A stretch of DNA of 64,000 nucleotides from Sulfuricurvum sp. IAE1 (GCF_004347735.1 NZ_SLTI01000060.1:248001-312000); one strand, 5' to 3'; counted from the first letter of the stretch, positions 44,366 to 54,255 are shown. The notes: generated by a model not told the origin, from the letters alone. Numbers and translations are program-made.

Positions 44366-45387
44366 TGAAACGCAAAAAAGTGCTGATCGGGATGAGCGGC
44401 GGCGTCGACTCCACCGTCTCGACCCTTTTGCTCAAAGAGCAGGGGTATGAAGTGGAAGGGGTGTACATGAAGCTGCACTCCAAACCCGGCTATCATGAGA
44501 TCCACCAGGCGCGCGCACAGAAAGCGGCCGATTTTGCGGGGGTGAAACTCCATATCCTCGATTTGCAGGATAAATTCAACGAGAAAGTGTTTACCCCGTT
44601 TATCGAAACCTACAAAGAGGGGAAAACGCCCAACCCGTGCGCGTTGTGCAACCGCAATATCAAATTCGGAGCCATGGTGGCGTTTGCCGATGAGGTGGGT
44701 GCCGATTATGTCGCGACGGGGCATTACATTCGCCATGACGGAAAATACCTTCTCCAGGCGAGCGACGATACGAAAGACCAGAGCTATTTTCTTTTCTACA
44801 TCGATCCCGCATTGGTACCGAGACTTTTGTTTCCGCTGGGAGAGCGTCACAAAGCCGATATCAAAGCTTATGCCGCATCGGTCCCCGGGCTCGAATCGTT
44901 TGCGACGCAGGGGGAGTCGAGCGAGATCTGTTTCGTCGAGACGACCTACATGGACGTTTTGAAACCTTACGTGGCCGTCGATCAGGAAGGGGAAGTGCTC
45001 GACCTGGAGGGAAACGTCGTCGGTAAACACAAAGGGTACATGCACTATACGATCGGCAAACGCAAAGGGTTTACCGTCCATGGTGCCCACGATCCCCATT
45101 TCGTGGTGGAGATCCGTCCTGAAACCAACCAGATCGTCGTCGGCCCGCGCGAAGCACTGGAATGCCGCTACGTGGAGCTCGAAAACGTCAACCTTTTCGA
45201 CGAACGGCAGGAATTTGACTGCGAAGTAAAACTCCGCTACCGAACACAAGCGGTTCCCTGCCATGTGAGCATCGAAGGGAACCGTGCGAAAGTCGACCTG
45301 GCCGAACCCGTTCTTGGGGTCGCTTCGGGACAGGCGGGGGTTTTTTACGACGGCGATAAGCTGCTCGGCGGCGGGTGGATCGTTTGA
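44365..45387 (+). CDS. mnmA: tRNA 2-thiouridylase MnmA
   Basis: A 340-residue enzyme that thiolates U34 of tRNAs for Lys, Glu and Gln. The PP-loop GMSGGVDST is at residues 10-18, and the two catalytic cysteines are in [13 protein letters not shown] and SSEICFVE. The zinc-less single-chain form and the length are typical. Translation is coupled to the LOG gene. Confidence 0.95.
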   Translation: MKRKKVLIGMSGGVDSTVSTLLLKEQGYEVEGVYMKLHSKPGYHEIHQARAQKAADFAGVKLHILDLQDKFNEKVFTPFIETYKEGKTPNPCALCNRNIKFGAMVAFADEVGADYVATGHYIRHDGKYLLQASDDTKDQSYFLFYIDPALVPRLLFPLGERHKADIKAYAASVPGLESFATQGESSEICFVETTYMDVLKPYVAVDQEGEVLDLEGNVVGKHKGYMHYTIGKRKGFTVHGAHDPHFVVEIRPETNQIVVGPREALECRYVELENVNLFDERQEFDCEVKLRYRTQAVPCHVSIEGNRAKVDLAEPVLGVASGQAGVFYDGDKLLGGGWIV

Positions 45388-46622
45388 TCCGGCCCAAGCA
45401 CAAAATCATCGCCGCGGGAATTATCGGCAACGTCATCGAATATTACGACTTCGCGCTGATCGGCTTCCTGGCCGTGATGATGGGACAGCTTTTTTTCCCT
45501 TCCGGCGATCCGTTTCTGTCGTTGCTGGGGTCGTTTGGCGCTTTTGCCGCGGGGATGGTGATGCGTCCTGTGGGGGCGCTCGTTTTCGGCCACATCGGGG
45601 ATCGGATCGGGCGGCGTTTTGCACTGATGAGTTCGCTCGCACTGATGGCGCTGCCGACTTTTTTGATCGGATTTCTCCCCACCTACGCACAAATCGGGAT
45701 CGCCGCGCCGATCATGCTCGTGGCGCTTCGGATGATCCAGGGGCTCTCGGTCGGAGGTGAATACGCCAGTTCCATCGTCTACCTGGTCGAACAGTCCTCA
45801 CACGGACGGCAGAACCTTTACGGATCTTTCGTTTCGGTAGGGGCGAAAATCGGGATGGCGCTTGGATCGGGGTTTTGCGGATTTCTTCTGTGGCAGCTTG
45901 GCGAAGAGGCGATGATGGAATGGGGATGGAGAATCCCCTTCTGGGTCAGTATCCTCATCGCCGCAGCAGGGCTCTACCTGCGGCGAAACCTCACCGACGA
46001 TTACGAACCGCCACACGATAAAGCGGTTCCGATCGTTGCGATCGTGCGCCATCACCGACGCGAATTCTGGCAGTTCCTTTCCGTCGCGTCGGCGATCTGG
46101 GTTTTTTATTACACCGTATTCGTTTACCTGCCTATCTGGCTGGAGAAGAGTGCCGGTCTCAGTAAGGCCCAGGCCGGTGAGATCAATACCCTCTCCATCG
46201 TCATCGGCGTCGTTTCCATCCCGCTGATGGCGATGGTGGCCGATCGGTTCGGCTCCCTGCGGGTGATGCGTCATGCGGCACTGGGGCTGGCCCTGGGCGT
46301 CTATCCGCTCTTTTATGCCATGAGTGTCGGCGGGTACTGGGGCGCGATGGCGGGTGCGGCGGCGCTGGTCGTGTTACTGTGCGCATTTCAGGCCCCCATC
46401 TTCGCCGCCACGGTCAAAGCGCTTCCCCATCACGGCTATCGGGCCTCTTTTACCGCGGTAATCCTGGGAAGTGCGGCGGGGATCGTCGGGGGGATCACCC
46501 CTGCGGTGATGACCTCCATCAGTAAATTCAGTACCGATCCCTATGCCCCCTCATATCTGATCGCGATCGCTTCGGCGCTTGGGTGGTGGGTCCTTGGCCG
46601 GATCGTGAAACCTCGGGAATAA
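45375..46622 (+). CDS. MFS transporter, MHS (ProP/KgtP-like) subgroup
   Basis: A 415-residue inner-membrane carrier with about twelve hydrophobic segments. The opening [26 protein letters not shown] and the loop [13 protein letters not shown] are typical of the metabolite:H+ symporter group, which carries osmolytes, dicarboxylates or shikimate-like acids. Substrate cannot be told. GTG 45375 overlaps mnmA by 13 bases; TTG 45384 is an alternative with a four-base overlap. Confidence 0.86.
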   Translation: MDRLIRPKHKIIAAGIIGNVIEYYDFALIGFLAVMMGQLFFPSGDPFLSLLGSFGAFAAGMVMRPVGALVFGHIGDRIGRRFALMSSLALMALPTFLIGFLPTYAQIGIAAPIMLVALRMIQGLSVGGEYASSIVYLVEQSSHGRQNLYGSFVSVGAKIGMALGSGFCGFLLWQLGEEAMMEWGWRIPFWVSILIAAAGLYLRRNLTDDYEPPHDKAVPIVAIVRHHRREFWQFLSVASAIWVFYYTVFVYLPIWLEKSAGLSKAQAGEINTLSIVIGVVSIPLMAMVADRFGSLRVMRHAALGLALGVYPLFYAMSVGGYWGAMAGAAALVVLLCAFQAPIFAATVKALPHHGYRASFTAVILGSAAGIVGGITPAVMTSISKFSTDPYAPSYLIAIASALGWWVLGRIVKPRE

Positions 46623-46675
46623 ACCTCTGTTGTCCGTCGGTTTACCAAACTGATTTACCATAAGGCTTAAGAACA

Positions 46676-46740
46676 AAGCAGCGGTGTTTCAACCGTATCG
46701 TTCCTCTGCATCGGCGTCGAAAGCAGCAAGGCGCCGGTCT
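46676..46740 (+). promoter_or_regulatory. Structured leader upstream of nhaA
   Basis: The 170-base gap before nhaA can fold: GCAG (46679-46682) with CTGC (46707-46710) enclosing CGGT/ACCG (46683-46686 with 46693-46696), then CGGCG (46713-46717) with CGCCG (46733-46737). AAAGCAGC occurs twice, at 46676 and 46721. Ion-responsive riboswitches are known upstream of some nhaA genes; I cannot confirm a match to any of their consensus structures. Confidence 0.35.
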
Positions 46741-46792
46741 TCTTCATTTTTACAATCATCTTAGAAATAATATTTTGCCGTAAAGGGGAAAC

Positions 46793-47965
46793 ATGCTTCG
46801 GACACCGTTATTGAATTTTTTGAAGCTCGATGCGGCAACGGGTATTTTGCTGGTGGCCGCGACCGTCTTGGCGATGATGATGGCCAACAGCCCGTTACAA
46901 TCATTTTATGCATCCCTGACGTCCCTTCCGGTCTCTGTGAGCGTCGGCTCATTTGTCATCGCCAAACCGCTCCTGCTGTGGATCAACGACGGTTTGATGG
47001 CCGTGTTTTTCTTTATGGTGGGATTGGAAATCAAACGTGAAGCCCTTGAGGGATCGCTGCGCGATCCCAAAGCGATAGCCGTTCCGGCGTTTGCGGCCTT
47101 GGGAGGAATGATGGTTCCCTCGGCGATTTATGCGTGGTTCAACTGGGACAATCCTACGGCGCTGCAAGGATGGGCGATCCCCTCGGCGACCGATATCGCC
47201 TTTGCGCTGGGGATTCTGACATTGCTGGGGAACCGCGTTCCCAAAGGGCTCAAGCTGTTTTTGCTGGCGCTGGCGATTATCGACGATTTGGGGGCGATCG
47301 TCATCATCGCCCTTTTTTACACGTCTGATCTTTCGGCGGTGTCGCTCTTCATCGCCGCGGCGATGATCGCCGTTTTGATTGCGATGAACGTCCGCGGAGT
47401 GGTCAATAACGCCGCGTATATTTTAGTCGGGACCGTTTTGTGGATCGCAGTATTGAAATCGGGGGTCCACGCGACGCTTGCGGGAGTGATCCTGGGGCTG
47501 TTGATCCCTTTGAAAAACAACCAGGCCTCTTTCCATGCGCTGGAACACTCGCTGCATGTGCCGGTCAGTTTCGTGATCCTTCCACTGTTTGCGTTTGCGA
47601 ATACCGGTATCGCCTTTGCCGGGGTGTCGGCAAGCGATTTTTTCGATGAAGTGACGCTGGGGATCGCTTTGGGACTTTTTTTCGGCAAACAGATCGGCGT
47701 TTTTGTTTTCAGTTATCTGGCCGTGCGGATGGGGTTCGGAAGTCTCCCGGCAGGAGTCGACTGGAAGCGGTTGTACGGGGTTTCGATATTGAGCGGGATC
47801 GGGTTTACGATGTCTTTGTTCATCGGCTCTTTGGCATTTGAAGACGCCAGAGCCTGCGGTGCGGGAGTATGTGACGAACGGCTGGGAATTTTGATCGGAT
47901 CATTTTTTTCCGGCGTATTGGGCTACGCGTTTTTGCGCCGCGTTATGCGTCCCCGGGGCGTGTAA
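46793..47965 (+). CDS. nhaA: Na+/H+ antiporter NhaA
   Basis: A 390-residue inner-membrane antiporter. The ion-binding pair lies in LALAIIDDLGAIVIIALFY, and SATDIAFALGILTLLG and GIGFTMSLFIGSLAF are also diagnostic. It expels sodium in exchange for protons, fitting a marine or saline setting. An AAAGGGG ribosome site precedes the ATG. Monocistronic, with a long leader and no gene downstream on this strand. Confidence 0.96.
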   Translation: MLRTPLLNFLKLDAATGILLVAATVLAMMMANSPLQSFYASLTSLPVSVSVGSFVIAKPLLLWINDGLMAVFFFMVGLEIKREALEGSLRDPKAIAVPAFAALGGMMVPSAIYAWFNWDNPTALQGWAIPSATDIAFALGILTLLGNRVPKGLKLFLLALAIIDDLGAIVIIALFYTSDLSAVSLFIAAAMIAVLIAMNVRGVVNNAAYILVGTVLWIAVLKSGVHATLAGVILGLLIPLKNNQASFHALEHSLHVPVSFVILPLFAFANTGIAFAGVSASDFFDEVTLGIALGLFFGKQIGVFVFSYLAVRMGFGSLPAGVDWKRLYGVSILSGIGFTMSLFIGSLAFEDARACGAGVCDERLGILIGSFFSGVLGYAFLRRVMRPRGV

Positions 47966-47969
47966 GCTC

Positions 47970-48845
47970 TTAAAAGGGCGCTGAAGCGTTCGCCTCGCCG
48001 GTTTGCTCTGAAGCAGAGGGCTGCTCGAGCGTTTCAGGGACGTTTTGGCCGCTCTCCCCGAACAGTTCAAGAACGCTGCCGTTCCCTTCGCTCGATTCGC
48101 CGAGGGGTTCGGAAGCCTCTTTGGGCGGGGCCATCACCTCGTCGTAGGAGGGGATCACGACGCCGCGGCGCTGCATGATCTTGTAGATGATACGGGCACG
48201 GTTCTTGACGTATTTCTGGTTTCCCGTGGGATCGTATTTGATCGGGTTGGGAAGCACCGCGGCCAACCGTGCCGCTTCCCGTCCGCTGAGCCGTTTCGCG
48301 CTTTTGCCGTAATAATGGCGCGCGGCCGCTTCGATCCCGAAAATTCCGTCTCCCCATTCGGCAACGTTGAGATAGATTTCGAGGATGCGCCGTTTGGAGA
48401 GGGTATTTTCGATACGCCAGGTTATGATCGCCTCTTTGATTTTGCGCACCGGGTTTTTGCTGGGGGAGAGGTAGAGATTTTTGGAGAGCTGCTGGCTGAT
48501 GGTGCTTCCCCCCGCCACCGTCCCTTTTTCAAGGCTCCGCTCGATCGCCTGCTCCATCCCCCCGACATCGAATCCGTCGTGGTTCCAGAATTTGTCGTCT
48601 TCGGCGATCAAGACCGCTTTGACGACGTTGGGAGAGATCTGCGAAAGGGTGACCCATTTGTGTCGTATCTCTTTCTCACGGTTCTCTTCGGCCCACTGTT
48701 CCTGCCGGTATTCCATGAACGCTGTTGGAACCGGACGCTCCTCTATGAGCTCCGAAACATCCGGATAAAAGGCGTAGCGCCCGATATCGATGATACCGCC
48801 CGCCGCCAGCAGCAGGATAATTTTTTTAAGGAGGCTTTTGTTCAT
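47970..48845 (-). CDS. mtgA: Monofunctional peptidoglycan glycosyltransferase
   Basis: A 291-residue inner-membrane enzyme that polymerises lipid II. One N-terminal membrane segment, then the GT51 motifs EDDKFWNHDGFD, GGSTISQQLSKNLYL and KRRILEIYLNVAEWGDGIFG. The C-terminal 55 residues are a low-complexity tail rich in glutamate, serine and proline, unusual for MtgA. No transpeptidase domain. It overlaps the upstream TRIC-type gene by four bases (ATGA). Confidence 0.93.
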   Translation of the reverse strand: MNKSLLKKIILLLAAGGIIDIGRYAFYPDVSELIEERPVPTAFMEYRQEQWAEENREKEIRHKWVTLSQISPNVVKAVLIAEDDKFWNHDGFDVGGMEQAIERSLEKGTVAGGSTISQQLSKNLYLSPSKNPVRKIKEAIITWRIENTLSKRRILEIYLNVAEWGDGIFGIEAAARHYYGKSAKRLSGREAARLAAVLPNPIKYDPTGNQKYVKNRARIIYKIMQRRGVVIPSYDEVMAPPKEASEPLGESSEGNGSVLELFGESGQNVPETLEQPSASEQTGEANASAPF

Positions 48846-49465
48846 CGTCTCTCCAGTGTCGGAAGATGCCATCGTTTGGTATAGGCCAGCAGGCGCAATC
48901 CCACCGCAAGCGCCGCAACCACGGCAACGCCGGGAGTATTTAGTGCTCCGAAGACTGCAAGCAGGAGCAGCAGGATCGAGACGATCAGGGCGATGGAACC
49001 GTAAAAATCGCTGATGAGGACGGAGGGGACCTGGTTGATCATTGTATCGCGCAGAACGCCTCCACCCACGGCGGTGAGGAAGCTGAGGATCATCACCCCG
49101 AAAAAGTTGAAGTCGGCCTGGATTGCCAGTAGCGCGCCGGTAATGCTAAACGCCACCAGACCGATCGTATCGCTGATGACGAAGAGCCATTGGCGTTCGA
49201 TCTGTTCGCGGTGATAGAGGCGAAAGATAAACGCAAACGCAATCGTCGCGATGACCGTGACGGCGGGATAGTATTCGTTGAACGCAAACGGAGTCCGGTC
49301 GAGGATGACGTCGCGCACCACACCGCCTCCCAGCGCGGTGAGCGAAGCGGCGATGATGATCCCAAGCAGATCAAGATTGTTCCGCACCCCTACGAGAAAG
49401 CCGCTGAGGGCGAATGCCGTGATTCCGAGAATATCGGCGGCGACGACAAGATTGAAATCAGACAT
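48842..49465 (-). CDS. TRIC-type (UPF0126/YicG) membrane channel
   Basis: A 207-residue membrane protein made of two similar halves, each with a GGGVxRD motif (ALGGGVVRDVILDR and AVGGGVLRDTMINQ). Bacterial members form trimeric cation channels. About seven membrane segments. ATG 49465 is chosen; the open frame extends further upstream but into the neighbouring gene, with which the chosen start overlaps by eight bases. Confidence 0.88.
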   Translation of the reverse strand: MSDFNLVVAADILGITAFALSGFLVGVRNNLDLLGIIIAASLTALGGGVVRDVILDRTPFAFNEYYPAVTVIATIAFAFIFRLYHREQIERQWLFVISDTIGLVAFSITGALLAIQADFNFFGVMILSFLTAVGGGVLRDTMINQVPSVLISDFYGSIALIVSILLLLLAVFGALNTPGVAVVAALAVGLRLLAYTKRWHLPTLERR

Positions 49466-49994
49466 TCGGCGCGCGGTAGTTTTCTTTGAAACTGACGTAA
49501 CGGCGGGCCGACGCGTAGAGCTCGGCGACCTCTTCGTCACTCAGTTCCCGCACTACTTTGGCGGGGCTGCCCATGATGAGCGAGCGGGGAGGGAACACTT
49601 TGTTTTTGGTCACGAGCGCCCCCGCGCCGACGATCGACTCTTTGCCGATCACCGCACCGTCGAGGATCGTGGCGCTCATCCCGATAAGGCAGGCGTCTTC
49701 GATCGTACAGCCGTGCAGCATGACGCGGTGTCCTACCGTGACGTCGTTGCCGATGATGGTGGGATACCCGTCCGACGCGTCCTCTTTTTTATGATGGGTG
49801 ACGTGGACCATGCTCAGGTCCTGGATGTTGCTCCGGTCGCCGATTTTGATGTAGTGGACGTCGCCGCGGACGACGCAGCCGAACCAGATGCTGACGTCTT
49901 CACCCATTTCGACGCGGCCGATGACGTCGGCGGAAGGGGCGATCCACACCCGCTCTTTCATCGCGGGGGCGTAATGGAGGTAATTGCTGATCAT
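49458..49994 (-). CDS. Gamma-type carbonic anhydrase homologue
   Basis: A 178-residue left-handed beta-helix protein with repeated hexapeptides. Metal-site histidines are in VHVTHHKKE and VGHRVMLHGC, as in YrdA/PaaY. These trimeric metal proteins resemble gamma carbonic anhydrases, though many show low activity. It lies between ppk1 and the TRIC-type gene in a minus-strand operon; 12 bases separate it from ppk1. Confidence 0.88.
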   Translation of the reverse strand: MISNYLHYAPAMKERVWIAPSADVIGRVEMGEDVSIWFGCVVRGDVHYIKIGDRSNIQDLSMVHVTHHKKEDASDGYPTIIGNDVTVGHRVMLHGCTIEDACLIGMSATILDGAVIGKESIVGAGALVTKNKVFPPRSLIMGSPAKVVRELSDEEVAELYASARRYVSFKENYRAPNV

Positions 49995-50006
49995 GTAAAT
50001 ATCCTT

Positions 50007-52106
50007 TTAACTCTCTTTGAACAAACGCGTCGTCAATTGCTGGACGAAGTTGGGTGTGTGCTTTTTGACCGAGCTGTGAACTTTGCTGGTATGGTTTTCG
50101 ACGATTTTATGGCTGTCGATGGCGTTGTGGGGTTCGTGTTTGACCTTGACGTAATTGCCGTCGGTCTGGAGCTCGTGCGAGAGCATGTTGTCCGAACTCT
50201 GCAGCTGCAGGATCTGGATCAGTTTCGCCGAAAGCTCGTCGCCCTGGATCGGGGTGAGCAGCTCGATACGGCGCAGCAGGTTACGCGGCATCCAGTCCGC
50301 ACTCGCGATGTAGGTCTGGGGAGTCGAATGTTTGAAATAATAGATCCGGGCGTGCTCGAGGTATTTCCCGATGATGGAGGTGACGCGGATGTTGTCGCTG
50401 ACTCCGGGGATACCGGGGCGAAGGCAGCAGATCCCACGGATGATGAGATCGATTTTAACCCCCGCCTGAGAGGCCTTGTAGAGGGCTTTGATGATGTCCT
50501 CATCGACGAGGGCGTTCATTTTCGCGATGATGACCCCTTCGCTTCCCATGCGGGTTTCATTTTGGATGAGCGAAAGAATTTTGGGTTTGATCTGCGTCGG
50601 CGCCATGTACAGCTCGCTCAGTTTCCCTTTTTTGCTGAACCCGGTCAGGAAGTGGAAAAACCGCGTCATGTCGTGGGTGATCGCATCGTTGCTGGTCATG
50701 TAGCTGATGTCGGTATAGATCGTCGCGGTGGAGGGATTGTAGTTCCCGGTGCCGATATGGGCGTATTGCTTGAGTTTGCCGTCGATGCGGCGGGTGATGA
50801 GGGCCGCTTTGGCATGTACCTTGAACCCCGTAATCCCGTAGATGACGTGGGCTCCGGCATTTTCGAGCGCTTTGGCCCAGTGGAGGTTGTTCTCTTCGTC
50901 GAAACGGGCTTTGAGCTCGACCATGACGGTCACCTGTTTGCCCGATTCGGCGGCATTGATGAGGGCGTTGACGATCGGCGAATTGGAGCCTGAACGGTAT
51001 AAAGTCATTTTGATCGAAACGACGTCGGGATCTTTGGCCGCCGTCTGGATCAGGCGTACGACGGGTTCGAAACTCTCGAACGGATGGAAGAGAAGCAGGT
51101 CTTGTTTGTCCAGGGTCGCATAAAGACTCTCGTCGGTATCGAGCGGCGGGAGGTTGCGCGGTTTGAAACTCGGGGTAGTGAGATGGGCGAAATCCTTGTT
51201 CCCGACGATCTGCCAGAAGCTGGCGAGGTTGAGATAGGTCTGGAAACGGTAGATGTCGTCTTTGTAGACGTTGGCGTGGCGGTTGAAAAAGTTTTGGAGG
51301 TCATCATCCGCGTGAACGCTCAGCTCCAGCCGGACCAGCTCCCCTTTTTTACGGAGCTTGAGCCCCTCTTCGAGGATCTCCATGATGTCGTCGGCTTCCT
51401 CTTCCTCGATCGCGATGTCGGCGTTGCGGGTAACCCGGAACGCGGCGAATTTGATCAGTTCGTATCCCGGAAAAAGGTCTTCGATATGTTCGGCTGTGAT
51501 GCTCCCGATCGGGACGTAGATACGGTTATTGATGTCGACGAAGCGCGGCAGTACGCGGGGAATGCGGATCAGCCCGTAACGCTCGATGCTCGGATCGTCC
51601 TTGTCGCGAAGTTTGACGATTTGTCCGAATCCCAGGTTGTTGAGGTGGGGGAAAGGGTGGGTTGCGTCGATCGCGATGGGGATGACGACAGGATAGATGT
51701 TTTCGTGAAAATATTTATCGAGGTACTTGCGCTGCTCGGGGGTGAGCTCTTTGTAGGCTTTGAAAAAAATTCCCTCTTTTTCGAGTTCCTTCATGATCCC
51801 CTGGAGGCAGTGTTCCACCACTTTCTGCTCTTCGTGCAGATAGGTGCGGATTTCGCGGAGCTGTTGCAGCGGGGTGAGGCGGTCTGGCCCCGAGACGTTG
51901 ACCCCCGCACTGAAAAGTTTTTTCAGACCCGCGACGCGGATCATGTAGAATTCGTCGAGATTGGTCCCGTAGATGGCGAGAAATTTGAGCCGTTCGAGCA
52001 GGGGGAGCGACTCGTCCTGCGCCTGCTTGAGAACGCGGGTATTGAACTGCAGCCACGAAAGCTCGCGGTTGATATACAGGGATGGGTCTTTAAAATTGCT
52101 AGGCAT
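50007..52106 (-). CDS. ppk: Polyphosphate kinase 1
   Basis: A 699-residue enzyme that makes polyphosphate from ATP. The N-domain begins LYINRELSWLQFNTRVL; the phospholipase-D-like catalytic domains contain TLYRSGSNSPIVNALI, the histidine motif GFKVHAKAALI, HIGTGNYN and YYFKHS. Slightly longer C-terminus (about 40 residues, basic) than E. coli. A Ppx/GppA homologue is encoded at 2-3.6 kb. Confidence 0.97.
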   Translation of the reverse strand: MPSNFKDPSLYINRELSWLQFNTRVLKQAQDESLPLLERLKFLAIYGTNLDEFYMIRVAGLKKLFSAGVNVSGPDRLTPLQQLREIRTYLHEEQKVVEHCLQGIMKELEKEGIFFKAYKELTPEQRKYLDKYFHENIYPVVIPIAIDATHPFPHLNNLGFGQIVKLRDKDDPSIERYGLIRIPRVLPRFVDINNRIYVPIGSITAEHIEDLFPGYELIKFAAFRVTRNADIAIEEEEADDIMEILEEGLKLRKKGELVRLELSVHADDDLQNFFNRHANVYKDDIYRFQTYLNLASFWQIVGNKDFAHLTTPSFKPRNLPPLDTDESLYATLDKQDLLLFHPFESFEPVVRLIQTAAKDPDVVSIKMTLYRSGSNSPIVNALINAAESGKQVTVMVELKARFDEENNLHWAKALENAGAHVIYGITGFKVHAKAALITRRIDGKLKQYAHIGTGNYNPSTATIYTDISYMTSNDAITHDMTRFFHFLTGFSKKGKLSELYMAPTQIKPKILSLIQNETRMGSEGVIIAKMNALVDEDIIKALYKASQAGVKIDLIIRGICCLRPGIPGVSDNIRVTSIIGKYLEHARIYYFKHSTPQTYIASADWMPRNLLRRIELLTPIQGDELSAKLIQILQLQSSDNMLSHELQTDGNYVKVKHEPHNAIDSHKIVENHTSKVHSSVKKHTPNFVQQLTTRLFKES

Positions 52107-52138
52107 GTTTTTACCGTTATAGTGTTAAGTTTACCAGG

Positions 52139-52146
52139 ATTATAAT
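52139..52146. promoter_or_regulatory. Palindromic -10 element between ppk and the TPR gene
   Basis: ATTATAAT reads the same on both strands, offering TATAAT to the TPR gene (start 52176) and to ppk (start 52106), each 30-35 bases away. Confidence 0.5.
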
Positions 52147-52175
52147 ACACTTATGGTTACAAACGAGGAACGTCT

Positions 52176-52763
52176 ATGAGTTTATTTCAGATTTTAATGT
52201 TGGCGGCGACACTTTTTTTCGCATACCAGATCTATCGTCACGTGCACGAACTCGACTCCGCCGCCCCGTCGGGGGGGAACCGGTCCGAGCCGATCCCAAC
52301 GCCCCCCTCGGCCTCCGCACTGGTCGATGAAGCCGACGCGGCATACGAAGCGGGGGAGGTCGAGAAGGCCAAGCGGTTGCTCGAAGAGGCCTACGCGCTG
52401 GAGGGAGGCAATGTCGAAACGATCAACAAACTCGCTTTCGTCACCGCCAAAAGCGGGGATGTCCACCGTGCCATCCGGCTCTATGAGCGGTCGCTCGAGA
52501 TTGACGGAAGCGATGACCTGACCCATAACGCGATTGCCTCGCTCTACCGCGGCGAGGGGGTATACGAACGTTCCGAAGAGCACTATCGCAAAGCACTTTC
52601 GATCGATCCTGAGTACGCGCAGACCCACTACAACTACGCCAACCTCCTGGTGGACATGAACCGCACCGACGAGGCCCGTACCCATTACGAACGTGCGCTG
52701 GAACTTCGCCGCGATTTTCCGCAGGCCCGTGAGGCCCTGGCGGAGCTGGAGCGTCAGTCATGA
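52176..52763 (+). CDS. TPR-repeat protein with N-terminal anchor
   Basis: A 195-residue protein. Residues about 2-20 are hydrophobic and form a membrane anchor or uncleaved signal. After a proline-rich spacer (about 30-50) come three to four tetratricopeptide repeats, for example ARAHYERALELRRDFPQARE-like and EHYRKALSIDPEYAQTHYNYANLL. Such repeats bind partner proteins; the partner is unknown. It overlaps the NYN gene by four bases. Confidence 0.83.
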   Translation: MSLFQILMLAATLFFAYQIYRHVHELDSAAPSGGNRSEPIPTPPSASALVDEADAAYEAGEVEKAKRLLEEAYALEGGNVETINKLAFVTAKSGDVHRAIRLYERSLEIDGSDDLTHNAIASLYRGEGVYERSEEHYRKALSIDPEYAQTHYNYANLLVDMNRTDEARTHYERALELRRDFPQAREALAELERQS

Positions 52764-53497
52764 CCGACCATCAGCCGCGGCTCGCCGTTCTCATTGACGC
52801 TGACAACTCCCAGCCCTCGACGATCGAGGGGCTGCTCGATGAGATCGCCGCACTGGGAATCGCGAGCGTCAAACGGATCTACGGCGACTGGACCGACAGC
52901 CAGCTCAAAAGCTGGAAAAGCGCGTTGCTCGAATACGGGTTGCAGCCGATTCAGCAGTTTGCCTACACGAGCGGCAAAAACGCAACCGACAGCGCGATGA
53001 TCATCGACGCCATGGATCTGCTCTACACGAAAAATTTCGACGGATTCTGCATCGTCTCCAGTGACAGCGATTTCACCCGTCTTGCCAGCCGCATCCGTGA
53101 ATCGGGAGTCAAGGTTTACGGTTTCGGAGAACAGAAAACGCCCAAAGCGTTTATCGGGGTATGCGACAAGTTTATTTTCACCGAAAACCTTCGCCGTGCC
53201 CAAAACCACAAAGAATCTGCCACCCCGAAAATCAAGGCGGACGATAAAGCGCTCCTTTCACTGGTACGCAACGCGGTCGAAGATACTGCGGATGAAGCGG
53301 GATGGTCGAACCTCGGGAGCGTAGGGCAAAAGCTCATCAACAAATCGCCCGAGTTCGACCCCAGGACGTACGGGTACAAAAAACTGGTCGACCTGATCAT
53401 CGGGCTTAAAATATTCGAGTTCAAAGCATCCGATCCGTTTTCCAAATCCCAAATCTACATCCGCGTCAAGCGGCCCGAAAGGAACCCCAAAAAATGA
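52760..53497 (+). CDS. NYN-domain nuclease-like protein with LOTUS/OST-HTH end
   Basis: A 245-residue protein. The N-terminal NYN (PIN-like) domain shows LAVLIDADNSQPSTIEGLL, KRIYGDWTD, KNATDSAMIIDAMDLLY and CIVSSDSDFTRLASRIRE, so the acidic metal-binding residues of an RNase are present. The C-terminal ~90 residues (VRNAVEDTADEAGWSNLGSV, YGYKKLVDLIIGL) match an OST-HTH/LOTUS RNA-binding domain. Target unknown. Overlaps nif3-like gene by four bases. Confidence 0.87.
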   Translation: MTDHQPRLAVLIDADNSQPSTIEGLLDEIAALGIASVKRIYGDWTDSQLKSWKSALLEYGLQPIQQFAYTSGKNATDSAMIIDAMDLLYTKNFDGFCIVSSDSDFTRLASRIRESGVKVYGFGEQKTPKAFIGVCDKFIFTENLRRAQNHKESATPKIKADDKALLSLVRNAVEDTADEAGWSNLGSVGQKLINKSPEFDPRTYGYKKLVDLIIGLKIFEFKASDPFSKSQIYIRVKRPERNPKK

Positions 53498-54216
53498 CGG
53501 TACGCGATATTTACGCCAGCCTTGACGCGCTTTCCCCTTTCGTCATGCAAGAAGGGTGGGACAATTCGGGGCTTCTCGTCGGCGATTTTTCGCAGGAGGT
53601 GACGACGGTCGTCCTCTCCATCGACATCGACGAAGAGCTGCTCGAGACGGTTCCCGAAAATGCGCTGCTCATTACTCACCACCCCGTTATCTTCGGGGGG
53701 CTCAAACAGCTGCAGTTCAATCAGTACCCGGCCAAGATCCTCGCCCCGATGATCCGCAAAAACATCGCCAACATCGCTATGCACACCAACTTCGACCAGA
53801 CTCATCTGAATGATTATGTCGCGACGCAGGTGCTGGGGTATCCCATTATCGCCAAAGAGGGCTTCGTCGCCTACCTGGGTGTCGACGAAGCGTACGACAC
53901 GTTTGCACTCAAAGTCAAAACGGCGCTGGGGCTGCCGAACATCCGCGGTGTCCGGTGCCACGAGCGTATCACGACCTGCGCGCTGGTGACGGGATCGGGG
54001 GCATCGCTGATGCGCAACATCCAGGCCGATTGTTTCCTGACCGGCGACATCAAGTACCACGACGCGATGGAAGCTAAAACGCTGGGGCTTTCGATGCTCG
54101 ACATCGGGCACTACGAGAGCGAGCGCTATTTTGGGGAGGTTTTGGCCCCCCATTTGGAAAAATTAGGATTGAGTGTTATAATTTCGCCATCGAAAAACCC
54201 CTTCACCTATCTGTAA
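53494..54216 (+). CDS. Nif3-like (DUF34) dinuclear-metal protein
   Basis: A 240-residue hexamer-forming protein of the Nif3/YbgI family. Metal ligands appear in LLITHHPVIFGG, AMHTNFDQT and the C-terminal DIGHYESERYFGEVL. GTP cyclohydrolase I type 2 is a frequent but unsupported name. As in Helicobacter (HP0959, from memory) it precedes the flgZ-like gene. Just before its stop is a TATAAT at 54177-54182 that could drive flgZ. Confidence 0.9.
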   Translation: MTVRDIYASLDALSPFVMQEGWDNSGLLVGDFSQEVTTVVLSIDIDEELLETVPENALLITHHPVIFGGLKQLQFNQYPAKILAPMIRKNIANIAMHTNFDQTHLNDYVATQVLGYPIIAKEGFVAYLGVDEAYDTFALKVKTALGLPNIRGVRCHERITTCALVTGSGASLMRNIQADCFLTGDIKYHDAMEAKTLGLSMLDIGHYESERYFGEVLAPHLEKLGLSVIISPSKNPFTYL

Positions 54217-54255
54217 CCCATATTAGGTAATCGTGTAATTCCAAAAAGGAACCTT

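Noticed and set aside
46676-46740. Calling the nhaA leader a known ion riboswitch
   Set aside because: I could not match it to the conserved core of any described class from memory; kept only as a candidate.
49278-50993. 571-codon open frame on the plus strand
   Set aside because: Runs antisense across three real minus-strand genes (TRIC-type, gamma carbonic anhydrase, ppk).
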